Part shown: positions 15,538 through 23,365 of the stretch, piece after piece | How positions within the stretch are numbered: position 1 is the first letter of the stretch | Layout of the letters: each line of letters opens with the position of its first letter | NCBI GenBank assembly: GCA_050943495.1 | Contig: JBMNPH010000004.1 | Span: 62,001 to 126,000 of the forward strand | From: Merdivicinus sp050943495 | GTDB taxonomy: Bacteria; Bacillota; Clostridia; Oscillospirales; Ruminococcaceae | Reading direction: 5' to 3' | DNA length: 64,000 nucleotides | The notes under the pieces: model-generated | Told to the model about the DNA's origin: nothing | What the model saw: only the letters and a program-made list of their open reading frames with translations | The model's database searches: none | Position numbers and translations under genes: made by a program

Positions 15538-17819
15538 GCTATGTAAACAGCCGTGTCCGGAAAAAGGACGCCATGAGCCTTGTCACCGGCAAACCGGTCT
15601 ACACCGGCGACCTGATTCCCCAGAATACGCTGGTGGTAAAACTGCTCCGCAGCCCTCACGCCAACGCCTTCATTGAGGAAATCAACACTGCCGCGGCTTC
15701 CAAAGTGCCGGGAGTTGCCGCTATTTTCACCTATGAGGACGTGCCCAAATCTCGGTTTACCACAGCAGGCCAGACCTATCCGGAACCCAGTCCCTACGAC
15801 CGACTGATTCTGGATAAACATCTGCGCTGTGCCGGGGACCCGGTGGCTATTATCGCCGCAGAAAATGAAGCGGCGGCCTTGAAAGCCATGAATTTAATCA
15901 AGGTGAAATACGATGTGCGGGAACCTCTGCTGGACTTTACCAAGGCCAAGGACAACCCCATTCTGGTGCATCCGGAGGAGGATTTCAAGGCCCTGTGTCC
16001 CGTTGGCGCAGACAATCACCGGAACCTTTGCAGCACCGATGTCTTTGAGGTAGGCAATGTGGAAGAAACTCTTTCCGCCTGCGATGTGGTACTGGAACGC
16101 ACCTATCATACCAAGGCCAACAATCAGGCCATGATGGAAACCTTCCGCACCTACTCTTATTTGGATGAGTATGGCCGTTTAAGCCTCATTAGTTCGACCC
16201 AGGTTCCCTTCCATGTGCGGCGGATTCTCTCCAATGCCCTGGAAATCCCCAAATCCCAGATTCGAGTGCTAAAACCCCGTATCGGCGGCGGTTTCGGCGC
16301 AAAACAAAGCGCCGTCAGCGAAGTCTATCCCGCTTTTGTCACATTAAAAACCGGTCGTCCGGCAGCCATTGTCTATACCCGGGAAGAATCCATGACCAAT
16401 GGTTCCCCCCGGCACGAAATGCAGATGACCGTCCGCATCGGCGCCAATAAGGATGGCGTCATCAAGGCCATCGACCTGTACGCCCTGTCCAACGCCGGAG
16501 CCTACGGCGAACACGGCCCCACCACCATCGGCCTGGTGGGACACAAGTCCCTTTCCCTTTACGGCGGCGTAGAAGCGGCACGGTTTGCCTGTGACGTTGT
16601 GTATACCAACACTATGGGCGGCGGCGCATACCGGGGCTACGGCGCAACCCAGGGCATCTATGCAGTGGAAACTGCGGTCAATGAAATGGCGGCAGCCCTA
16701 CACATGGACCCCTGCACCATCCGAGAGAAAAACATGGTGCTGGAAGGCCAGGTGATGCGCACCTATTATAACGAAACCTGCAACAGCTGCACCCTGGACA
16801 AATGTATGGCCAAAGCCAAGGAAATGATGAACTGGCAGGAAAAATTCCCGGCAAAAGTCCTGGAAAACGGCCATATTCGCAGCGTCGGCGTGGCCATGGC
16901 TATGCAGGGCAGCGGTATTTCCGGCGTGGACATTGCCAGCGTGGAAATCCGCCTCAATGACGACGGCTTTTACACCCTGCTGGTGGGCTGTACCGATATG
17001 GGAACCGGTTGTGACACCATTTTGGCCCAGATGGCGGCGGATTGCCTGGACTGCGACCTGGACCGGATTGCCGTTCGAGGCGTGGACACCGACCAGTCTC
17101 CCTATGACACCGGTTCCTACGCTTCCTCCACCACCTATGTCACCGGTATGGCAGTGGTAAAAACCTGCGAAAAGCTCCGGGAGAAAATCCTGGAAACCGG
17201 CGCAAGACTGCTAGATATCTCGGTGGAAGATGCGGAATTTGACGGCAAGCGGGTATTCTGTCCGGCTACCGGCAAAGAAGTAAGCCTGTCCCAGATTGGC
17301 TATGCCAGCTTTGAAGGCCACAATCGCTGTATTTCCGCCAGCGAGTCCCATTCCTCTCCCGTTTCGCCTCCTCCCTTCATGGTAGGTATGGTGGAAATCG
17401 ACCTGGATCCGGAAACCGGCAAGGTAGAAATCGTGGATTACGCGGCGGCTGTGGACTGCGGCACTGTCATCAACCGGAATCTGGCTACTGTCCAGACCGA
17501 AGGCGGCATTGTCCAGGGCATCGGCATGACCCTGTTTGAGAATATCCAGTACGATAAAGCTGGGCGGATGATGAACAACTCCTTCCTGCAATATAAAATT
17601 CCCACCCGTCTGGACGCTGGAAAAATCCGGGTGGAATTTGAAAGCAGTTATGAGCCTACCGGTCCCTTTGGTGCAAAGTCCATCGGGGAACTGGTCATCA
17701 ATACCCCAGCGCCAGCGATTACCAATGCCATTGCCAATGCCACCGGCCTGTATTTCCGGGAACTTCCTATCCGGCCGGAAGATATTGCGCTGGGTCTCCT
17801 GAAAAAAGATGAAAATTGA
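15534..17819 (+). CDS. Molybdenum hydroxylase catalytic subunit, xanthine dehydrogenase family
   Basis: Large molybdopterin-binding subunit, 761 residues from the ATG at 15534, which overlaps the [2Fe-2S] gene by four bases. Family blocks are the N-terminal aldehyde-oxidase hammerhead (about 15-130), GGGFGAKQ at 251-258, AYRGYGATQG at 365-374 with the Arg found in xanthine-type enzymes, and GAKSIGE near 713-719, whose Glu is the general base. The enzyme hydroxylates a heterocycle or aldehyde with water as oxygen source. Purine is favoured by the neighbouring xpt and guanine-riboswitch permease; nicotinate-like substrates and other purines remain possible. GC-rich codon use contrasts with flanking genes. 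Confidence 0.9.
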   Translation: MSYVNSRVRKKDAMSLVTGKPVYTGDLIPQNTLVVKLLRSPHANAFIEEINTAAASKVPGVAAIFTYEDVPKSRFTTAGQTYPEPSPYDRLILDKHLRCAGDPVAIIAAENEAAALKAMNLIKVKYDVREPLLDFTKAKDNPILVHPEEDFKALCPVGADNHRNLCSTDVFEVGNVEETLSACDVVLERTYHTKANNQAMMETFRTYSYLDEYGRLSLISSTQVPFHVRRILSNALEIPKSQIRVLKPRIGGGFGAKQSAVSEVYPAFVTLKTGRPAAIVYTREESMTNGSPRHEMQMTVRIGANKDGVIKAIDLYALSNAGAYGEHGPTTIGLVGHKSLSLYGGVEAARFACDVVYTNTMGGGAYRGYGATQGIYAVETAVNEMAAALHMDPCTIREKNMVLEGQVMRTYYNETCNSCTLDKCMAKAKEMMNWQEKFPAKVLENGHIRSVGVAMAMQGSGISGVDIASVEIRLNDDGFYTLLVGCTDMGTGCDTILAQMAADCLDCDLDRIAVRGVDTDQSPYDTGSYASSTTYVTGMAVVKTCEKLREKILETGARLLDISVEDAEFDGKRVFCPATGKEVSLSQIGYASFEGHNRCISASESHSSPVSPPPFMVGMVEIDLDPETGKVEIVDYAAAVDCGTVINRNLATVQTEGGIVQGIGMTLFENIQYDKAGRMMNNSFLQYKIPTRLDAGKIRVEFESSYEPTGPFGAKSIGELVINTPAPAITNAIANATGLYFRELPIRPEDIALGLLKKDEN

Positions 17820-18381
17820 TTTGATTTTGTTGGCCGGCGGGATATCCCGCCGATTTGCCTCACAATCCGCGGAAGCAGGCGGAAAAAAGCTGCTGGCTGA
17901 TTTTGCGGGACAGCCTCTTTTCCGGTATGCCTTAGATTCTGTGAATGCTGTTTCCGATTCGTGCCGGATCTTGGTGGTGACGCAAGAATTGGTAATCCGG
18001 GAAGAAGCGATTCGACTGGGATTTTCTGTTATAGAAGCCCCGCCCCCTGACGAGGGGATGGCTGCTTCCATGCGGGCAGGAGTTTGTGCTGCCAGATCAG
18101 ATGCAAACCTTTGCTTCTTTGTCTGTGATGAGCCATATTTTACTGGTGATTTACTGGCTGATTTTCTGAAGAATTTTTCTCATCAACATTTGCCTCTCGG
18201 CCGTGTTAGAGCGGGGAATCACTTCGGATCTCCGACTATATTTTCCTCTCGGTTTCGGGAAGAACTGCTGGCAATCCATGGCGATGAAGGCGGTCGGAGT
18301 TTGTTTAAACGCTATCCGAATCAAATATTTTTCTATGATGTACCTGAAAAAGCTTTGCAAGATTTTGATCAGCCTTGGTAG
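17809..18381 (+). CDS. MocA-like molybdenum cofactor nucleotidyltransferase
   Basis: MobA/MocA-like NTP transferase of 190 residues. The nucleotide-binding loop LLAGGISRRF starts at residue 7, with a conserved Lys (KKLL) near 26-27 and the metal-binding DEPYF block near 107. Such proteins attach CMP to molybdopterin to give the MCD form used by xanthine dehydrogenase-type enzymes, or assist their maturation. It overlaps the catalytic subunit gene by 11 bases and is the last gene of the operon before a terminator. Direct context makes a cofactor role for this enzyme very likely; CMP versus another nucleotide is inferred. Confidence 0.82.
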   Translation: MKIDLILLAGGISRRFASQSAEAGGKKLLADFAGQPLFRYALDSVNAVSDSCRILVVTQELVIREEAIRLGFSVIEAPPPDEGMAASMRAGVCAARSDANLCFFVCDEPYFTGDLLADFLKNFSHQHLPLGRVRAGNHFGSPTIFSSRFREELLAIHGDEGGRSLFKRYPNQIFFYDVPEKALQDFDQPW

Positions 18382-18390
18382 AAATCAAAA

Positions 18391-18419
18391 AATCCCCCTT
18401 CTGTCCGGAAGGGGGATTC
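18391..18419. terminator. Bidirectional terminator
   Basis: AATCCCCCTTC / GAAGGGGGATT hairpin, A-rich before and T-rich after; shared by the molybdenum operon and the convergent MATE gene. Confidence 0.85.
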
Positions 18420-18423
18420 AGTT

Positions 18424-19836
18424 TTATGCGGCGGAATTTTGCCGTCTTGCAAATCCTTTTGTTTTCCATTTTCCAAGTCGATACATAAAAAAGGTCAGAA
18501 CTGCGCCAATTATCCAGGAAATTACCAACGAAATGAAAATACAGGCGGGATTCCCAACTGGATTTTCTTCGCTGCGGGTAAGAAAAGCTATTAAGTAAGC
18601 CAGCGGCATTCGAATAATAACAGTTGTCACCATGGAAATCCACATAGGAGTAATAGTGTCTCCTGCACCACGCATGGTACCGGATAATGTCTGAGTAACA
18701 GCCATTGCAATGTAGCCGACTGCCAAAATTTGCATCATCTTCATGCTGAAGTCTATTACTTCTGTTGTAGAAGTGAAAAGACTCATCAAAGAGCGGCCAA
18801 AGAGTAAAATAGCAGCAACCAAGATAACAGAAACCAGTAATCCAAGCCGGAGCCCATCTTTATTCCCCTGATCAACCCGATCCATCTTTCCAGCTCCGAT
18901 ATTCTGTCCGACAAAGGTGGTCATTGCGATTCCAAAACTAAAGTTTGGCATCATAGCAAAACCATCCACTCTCATGACAATTACATTACTGGCAATTACA
19001 AGAGTACCGAAAGAATTGGTCAGAGATTGCACAATTAGTGCCGCCATAGAGAAGATTGCCTGTGTTGCGCCGGAAGGCAATCCAAGCCAAACCAACTGCT
19101 TAACCAGATTTCCTTTCAAACGGAAAGCATGACGATTGATGGTTAAAACAGATTTCATCTGAAATAAACGGAAGAGACAGAGGATGCTGGAAACAGCCTG
19201 TGAAATGATAGTTGCCCATGCGACACCGGCAACCCCCCATTTGAAAAGAATTACGAACGCCAAATCTAGTACAATATTTAGACCGCAGGCAATCAGCAAA
19301 AAAATCAGCGGCATTAAGGAATCTCCCAGGCCTCTGAGAATACCGGTCAAAATATTATAGAAAGCCACACCGGCAATACCCAGAAAAATAATTTTCAGGT
19401 AACTGCAGGAATCCGCCATAATATCTGCCGGAGTATCCAGAAGATTCATAAACCATTCCGCAGTCAGAACCCCTACAATCATCATAAAAATTGATGCAAT
19501 CAATGTTAGTATAATCGCATTTCCGACAGTATCTGAAAGCATCTCTCGATCTTTTGCACCAAAATACTGTGCGACCATAATACTGGCGCCAGTGGAAATC
19601 CCTACAAACAGAACTAAAATTAAATTGAAAAGCGGCATACTCGCCCCTACAGCAGCCAATGCATTGTCACCGACGTAGGTTCCAACTACAATGGAGTCGA
19701 CAGTGTTGTAAAGCTGTTGGGCTAGATTTCCGATCAGCAGCGGGATAGCAAATTGAACCAAGCAGCTGTATGGATTTCCTTCGGTCATATCTTTTGCACC
19801 GAAAAATCCAGAAAGTGCTTTCATAAATCCGGTCAT
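18424..19836 (-). CDS. MATE-family multidrug exporter
   Basis: Cation-coupled drug or metabolite exporter with 12 predicted membrane helices in two homologous halves, 470 residues. The opening block PLLIGNLAQQLYNTVDSIVVG is typical of NorM/DinF-like MATE proteins. GAGAGGAG lies 9 bases before the ATG at 19836. The transcript should start near 19976, giving a 140-base leader with a possible short leader peptide ending one base before this start codon and a cre-like site. No regulator gene is adjacent. Substrates cannot be read from the sequence. Confidence 0.92.
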   Translation of the reverse strand: MTGFMKALSGFFGAKDMTEGNPYSCLVQFAIPLLIGNLAQQLYNTVDSIVVGTYVGDNALAAVGASMPLFNLILVLFVGISTGASIMVAQYFGAKDREMLSDTVGNAIILTLIASIFMMIVGVLTAEWFMNLLDTPADIMADSCSYLKIIFLGIAGVAFYNILTGILRGLGDSLMPLIFLLIACGLNIVLDLAFVILFKWGVAGVAWATIISQAVSSILCLFRLFQMKSVLTINRHAFRLKGNLVKQLVWLGLPSGATQAIFSMAALIVQSLTNSFGTLVIASNVIVMRVDGFAMMPNFSFGIAMTTFVGQNIGAGKMDRVDQGNKDGLRLGLLVSVILVAAILLFGRSLMSLFTSTTEVIDFSMKMMQILAVGYIAMAVTQTLSGTMRGAGDTITPMWISMVTTVIIRMPLAYLIAFLTRSEENPVGNPACIFISLVISWIIGAVLTFFMYRLGKWKTKGFARRQNSAA

Positions 19837-19837
19837 C

Positions 19838-19903
19838 TCAGTGTCTCCTCTCGATATTAAAAATTATGTAACCGTTTACAAAACAAAGCATACTTCTCCC
19901 CAA
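19838..19903 (-). CDS. Possible 21-residue leader peptide of the MATE gene
   Basis: Short frame starting at TTG (19903) five bases after AGGAGG, with an internal ATG at 19891, ending at TGA (19840-19838) one base before the MATE ATG. The peptide begins MGRSML and ends IERRH. The MATE ribosome binding site lies inside its last codons, so ribosomes on the leader would control access to it. This arrangement is typical of translational attenuation or coupling in drug-resistance genes. No similarity was or could be tested; the strong binding site is the main support. Confidence 0.4.
   Translation of the reverse strand: MGRSMLCFVNGYIIFNIERRH
19866..19880. promoter_or_regulatory. cre-like catabolite-control site
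   Basis: ATGTAACCGTTTACA matches the CcpA site consensus WTGNAANCGNWNNCA on both strands. It lies about 100 bases downstream of the expected MATE transcription start, a position used for roadblock repression. Confidence 0.5.
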
Positions 19904-19982
19904 GAATTCCTCCTATTTATAAGTTACTGGAATAGCAGCAAGAAAGCCACATTATTCCGCTCAATTATTGCACAGTAACGTC

Positions 19983-19991
19983 ATTATACCA
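19983..19991 (-). promoter_or_regulatory. Extended -10 promoter of the MATE gene
   Basis: Minus strand TGGTATAAT: consensus TATAAT with a TGn extension. No clear -35. The 283-base gap to the next gene also holds the divergent promoter at 20076-20104. Confidence 0.6.
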
Positions 19992-20075
19992 CAAAAAATA
20001 AAAAAAATCCACATATTTTTTAAAAATACTACAAGAAAAATTGACAGATTCTCTGGATAAATTTCCAATTTGTTC

Positions 20076-20104
20076 TTGCATCTGATACAGAAAAAGGGTA
20101 CAAT
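20076..20104 (+). promoter_or_regulatory. Promoter of the TVP38-family gene
   Basis: TTGCAT (20076-20081), 17-base spacer, TACAAT (20099-20104). Confidence 0.7.
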
Positions 20105-20119
20105 AAAAGAAAAGAAGGG

Positions 20120-20839
20120 ATGCCGATTTTGAAAAAGAAAAAAATTTCGAAAGGAAAACTTTTTCTGCAATGGATTCCGATTGCGGCAATTTTTCTATTT
20201 TTTATGATCGGATTGCGGTATCGGGAGGATTTTTCTCTGGATTTTCTGTTATCACAGGCTCCTCGTCAGGTCATTCCAGCCATTGCTTTTTTGATGCTGC
20301 TGTTCTCATTGAAATCACTTTCCATTGTCTTTCCTATTCTAGTAATTTACGCACTGAGTGGAGTTTTGTTTCCGCCGGCTGCAGCAATTTTGATCAATTT
20401 GTGTGGAACTGCCGTTGTGTTGTCTATTCCTTATTGGTTGGGAAGGTTGTCTGGAGTAGAATTGGTACAAAGCATTTTTCGTAAATATCCAAAAGCCAGA
20501 AAATTACGGGAATTTCAACGGCACAATCCATGGTTTTTCTCATTTTTTCTGCGTGTATTGGGCTTTTTACCAGGAGATGTCGTCAGTATGTATCTGGGGG
20601 CAAGTCGGCTTCCCTGGCTGCCCAGTCTGATTGGTGGAATGGCAGGAATGTTTCCGGCATTGTTGGCAGGAACATTTTTAGGAGATAATATCACGGATCC
20701 AACTTCGCCAGCATTTCTCGTCAGTGCAGGCGGAATGATTTTATTAAGTTTGCTGTCCGTACTGCTTTATCGCAGATATGGAAAGCATTCCAAAAAACAG
20801 ATGGAAAATCGAAAGGATGAGAATCATGATTCACCGTGA
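20120..20839 (+). CDS. TVP38/TMEM64-family (VTT-domain) membrane protein
   Basis: Inner-membrane protein of 239 residues with six or so hydrophobic segments and a Lys-rich N-terminus. The VTT/DedA-related core is seen in the G-rich re-entrant regions: ALSGVLFPPAAAILINLCG (about 77-95) and RVLGFLPGDVVSMYLGASRL (about 144-163), with the conserved F/R-x-x-P-x-x-x-x-N/S-type turn. Eukaryotic relatives scramble lipids and bacterial DedA proteins move undecaprenyl phosphate; the role of this member is not known. It overlaps the following SGNH hydrolase gene by 14 bases. Confidence 0.85.
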   Translation: MPILKKKKISKGKLFLQWIPIAAIFLFFMIGLRYREDFSLDFLLSQAPRQVIPAIAFLMLLFSLKSLSIVFPILVIYALSGVLFPPAAAILINLCGTAVVLSIPYWLGRLSGVELVQSIFRKYPKARKLREFQRHNPWFFSFFLRVLGFLPGDVVSMYLGASRLPWLPSLIGGMAGMFPALLAGTFLGDNITDPTSPAFLVSAGGMILLSLLSVLLYRRYGKHSKKQMENRKDENHDSP

Positions 20840-21422
20840 ACCATTGGAATGGACTAGGACTTGGTGGGAACAGGCAGAGTCTGGAGATTTGCCTCGTATT
20901 TTGCTGATTGGAGACTCTATTGTATGCGGCTACCGGGATGGGGTACAGGAGGAACTGAGGGGAAAGGCTTATGTCGATCAATTTGCGACCTCCAAATTTG
21001 CGGCAGATCCTTTTTTCGCAAAGGAACTGAACCTCTATCTGGAAGCATATCCTTATGATTGTATCCATTTCAATCACGGCCTGCATGGGCGGGACTTTCC
21101 ATTAGATGTATACGAGCATGCTTATGAAGAAACGCTGAAAAAATTATTGACGGTTTGTCCGCATGTAATTTTGACCTTATCGACTCCTATTACTCGTTCC
21201 GGAAATCCGGCAGAATTGGATTCATTAAATCAAGTGGTTACGGAACGGAATCAGGTAGTTTTGGACTTGGCGGAGAAATATCAGCTTCCGGTTGATGATC
21301 TCTATGCTCTCGTGCTTGGACATCCGGAATATCGCGTGATGGATGGATACCATTATAATGAGAGTGGGAAAGCAGTACAATCGAAACAAGTAGCAGAAAC
21401 TATCATGAAAATAATAGAATAA
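20826..21422 (+). CDS. SGNH/GDSL-family hydrolase
   Basis: Cytoplasmic hydrolase of 198 residues. Block I IGDSIVCGY (GDS at 29-31) supplies the catalytic Ser, NHGLHGRD the oxyanion block and MDGYHYNESG the Asp-His pair near 179-183. Such enzymes are esterases or deacylases; the substrate is unknown. The start at 20826 is preferred because AAAGGATGAG lies just upstream, while an in-frame ATG at 20778 would overlap the TVP38 gene by 62 bases. It ends in a bidirectional terminator facing rplL. Confidence 0.85.
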   Translation: MIHREPLEWTRTWWEQAESGDLPRILLIGDSIVCGYRDGVQEELRGKAYVDQFATSKFAADPFFAKELNLYLEAYPYDCIHFNHGLHGRDFPLDVYEHAYEETLKKLLTVCPHVILTLSTPITRSGNPAELDSLNQVVTERNQVVLDLAEKYQLPVDDLYALVLGHPEYRVMDGYHYNESGKAVQSKQVAETIMKIIE

Positions 21423-21427
21423 AAAAG

Positions 21428-21467
21428 AACCGCAGAATCCTGACAAATACAAGATTCTGCGGTTTTT
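21428..21467. terminator. Bidirectional terminator between SGNH gene and rplL
   Basis: AACCGCAGAATC / GATTCTGCGGTT with T-runs on both strands. It ends the ribosomal protein transcript directly after rplL. Confidence 0.92.
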
Positions 21468-21479
21468 GATTTCTGAAAC

Positions 21480-21854
21480 TTATTTGAGCTCGACTTTAGC
21501 GCCAGCGTCTTCGAGTTTCTTCTTCATCTCTTCAGCATCGGACTTGGAAACACCAGTCTTAACTGCTTTCGGAGCGTTGTCAACGATCTCTTTGGACTCT
21601 TTCAGGCCGAGACCAGTGATTTCTTTAACAGCTTTGATGACAGCGGTCTTCGCATCGCCAACTTCAGCCAGAACAACGTCGAATTCAGATTTCTCTTCCT
21701 CAGCAGGAGCAGCAGCGCCAGCAGCAACAGTAACAGTCGCAGCAGCAGCAGAAACGCCGAATTCTTCTTCCAGAGCTTTAACGAGCTCAGCAAGCTCCAA
21801 AACAGTCAGAGCTTTTACTTCTTCAATCATAGCCAATACTTTCTCAGAAGCCAT
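21480..21854 (-). CDS. rplL: 50S ribosomal protein L7/L12
   Basis: Stalk protein of the large subunit that recruits translation GTPases. The 124-residue protein has the N-terminal dimerisation helices (about 1-33), an Ala/Glu-rich hinge (about 34-55) and the globular C-terminal domain with GLKESKEIVDNAPKAVK. Last gene of the minus-strand ribosomal cluster. In most Firmicutes rpoB follows; here a terminator and a convergent gene follow instead. Confidence 0.98.
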   Translation of the reverse strand: MASEKVLAMIEEVKALTVLELAELVKALEEEFGVSAAAATVTVAAGAAAPAEEEKSEFDVVLAEVGDAKTAVIKAVKEITGLGLKESKEIVDNAPKAVKTGVSKSDAEEMKKKLEDAGAKVELK

Positions 21855-21889
21855 GGTAGTACCCTCCTAAATTTTGAATCATTCAATAG

Positions 21890-22393
21890 TTAGCAAGCTT
21901 CTTTCTGTTCCCGAATCTGATCAAGAACAACGGCGAAGTTGCGGATAACACCGTTGAAACCGCCGAGAACACGTGCGATAAGCACTTCCCGAGAGGGGAT
22001 CTCTGCGAGTTCGTTGACACCGGCAACATCGAGCATTTTGCCCTCGACGAAACCAGCTTTCACATTAAAGCCTTCTTTGACAGCCTTTGCATATTTTGCA
22101 ATAATGCGAGCAGCTGCAGTTGCATCCTCTTCAGATACAGCGAAAGCGGTTGTACCATCCAAATATTTTGCGAGGTCTGCATAAGGGGTACCCTCTACTG
22201 CAAAACGGATGATGGAATTCTTGTAAACGCAGTAATCAATGCCTGCTTCGCGCAATTCTTTACGCAGCTGCGTGTCGTTTGCAACGTCGATACCTTTGTA
22301 GTCGACGAGAACACCTGCAACAGCCTTGTCGAGTTTTGCTTTGAGTTCGGCAACAGCCTGCTGTTTCTCCAATAAAACTTTTTCGCTAGCCAA
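21890..22393 (-). CDS. rplJ: 50S ribosomal protein L10
   Basis: Base of the L7/L12 stalk and regulator of its own mRNA. I place the start at the TTG at 22393, because GGAGGTG lies 6 bases upstream and the protein then begins MASEKVLLEKQQ as in other L10 proteins (167 residues). An in-frame ATG at 22411 lies before the binding site and is unlikely. It follows the L10 leader and its own strong promoter, with rplL 35 bases downstream. Confidence 0.96.
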   Translation of the reverse strand: MASEKVLLEKQQAVAELKAKLDKAVAGVLVDYKGIDVANDTQLRKELREAGIDYCVYKNSIIRFAVEGTPYADLAKYLDGTTAFAVSEEDATAAARIIAKYAKAVKEGFNVKAGFVEGKMLDVAGVNELAEIPSREVLIARVLGGFNGVIRNFAVVLDQIREQKEAC

Positions 22394-22432
22394 TTGATTC
22401 ACCTCCAACATAAAGTCGTGGAAATCCGTATG

Positions 22433-22549
22433 AGAAAACCCTTCTCCAAGACAGAGAAGGGCAAAATACATGGCGGTATTTTGGTCTTCCTCGGCAGGCG
22501 GCAAACCGTTAGCCTGTTTTCACAGGACCTGCTGTCTTTGGATTCCAGC
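22433..22549 (-). ncRNA. L10 autoregulatory leader with attenuator
   Basis: Minus-strand leader upstream of rplJ containing AAAGACAGCAGGTCC and CCTGCCGAGGAAGACC, the paired kink-turn elements of the Firmicutes L10 leader that bind L10(L12)4. It is followed by an attenuator hairpin, CCCTTCTC (22446-22439 region) pairing with GAGAAGGG (22461-22454 region), and a TTTTC run, so excess L10 should terminate rplJL transcription. Confidence 0.88.
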
Positions 22550-22555
22550 CTTATT

Positions 22556-22584
22556 ATTATACCACAGGTCAAGCAGCTTGTCAA
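22556..22584 (-). promoter_or_regulatory. Perfect-consensus promoter for rplJL
   Basis: Minus strand TTGACA (22584-22579), 17-base spacer, TATAAT (22561-22556). The promoter allows rplJL to be expressed separately from rplKA. Confidence 0.92.
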
Positions 22585-22594
22585 GACCTGTGGT
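22561..22594. repeat. 10-bp perfect inverted repeat framing the rplJL -35
   Basis: ACCACAGGTC (22561-22570) and GACCTGTGGT (22585-22594) with a 14-base gap that contains the -35 hexamer; the left arm touches the -10. On the plus strand a T7 run follows the right arm. It may be a terminator-like hairpin after rplA or an operator. Confidence 0.7.
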
Positions 22595-22610
22595 GTAATT
22601 TTTTTGGAAT

Positions 22611-23303
22611 TTATGCGCCGTAGCGAGTGGGGTTAATACGTACGCCGGGGCCCATGGTGGTAGCAACCACGCAGGATTTGACATACTGACCCTTGGAAGC
22701 GGCGGGTTTTGCCTTGACAATTGCGTTCATCAGAGCGTCAAAGTTCTCGAGGAGTTTCTCAGCGCCGAAAGAAGCCTTGCCGATAGGGCAGTGGATGATG
22801 TTGGTTTTATCCAGACGGTATTCGATCTTACCAGCTTTTGCTTCGGTAACTGCTCTTGCAACGTCAGGAGTAACAGTTCCGGCTTTAGGAGAAGGCATCA
22901 AGCCACGCGGACCGAGCACTTTACCAAGACGGCCAACAACGCCCATCATATCGGGGGTAGCGATGACAACGTCGAAATCCATCCAGCCTTCGGTCTGGAT
23001 CTTCTGAACGTATTCTTCGCCGACATAGTCAGCGCCAGCAGCCTGAGCAGCTTCTACATTTGCGCCTTTGCAGATAACCAAAACGCGGACATTTTTACCA
23101 GTGCCGTTGGGCAGAACAACTGCGCCGCGGACCTGCTGGTCAGCATGACGGGAGTCAACGCCCAGACGGATATGGACTTCTACAGTTTCATCAAATTTTG
23201 CTTTTGCATTGTTGACAGCGGTAGCCAGAGCCTCAGACGCTTCAAACAAGTTGCTGCGGTCGTAGGCTTTGAGGCTGTCTGTATATTTTTTACCATGTTT
23301 CAT
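22611..23303 (-). CDS. rplA: 50S ribosomal protein L1
   Basis: Forms the L1 stalk at the E site. The 230-residue protein matches L1 throughout, with the DSRHADQQVRGAVVLPNGTGK block and the C-terminal GPGVRINP motif near residue 220. It lies 62 bases after rplK in the same transcript and is followed by the separate rplJL promoter. Confidence 0.98.
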   Translation of the reverse strand: MKHGKKYTDSLKAYDRSNLFEASEALATAVNNAKAKFDETVEVHIRLGVDSRHADQQVRGAVVLPNGTGKNVRVLVICKGANVEAAQAAGADYVGEEYVQKIQTEGWMDFDVVIATPDMMGVVGRLGKVLGPRGLMPSPKAGTVTPDVARAVTEAKAGKIEYRLDKTNIIHCPIGKASFGAEKLLENFDALMNAIVKAKPAASKGQYVKSCVVATTMGPGVRINPTRYGA

Positions 23304-23365
23304 GACAATAATCCTCCCTGAATTAGTGGTTCATAGCGGAATTATCCTCCCACGCGGACGGGGGG

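Noticed and set aside
19961..20170. 69-74 codon Phe/Lys-rich minus-strand frames
   Set aside because: Product of AT-rich spacer and the start of the TVP38 gene read backwards.
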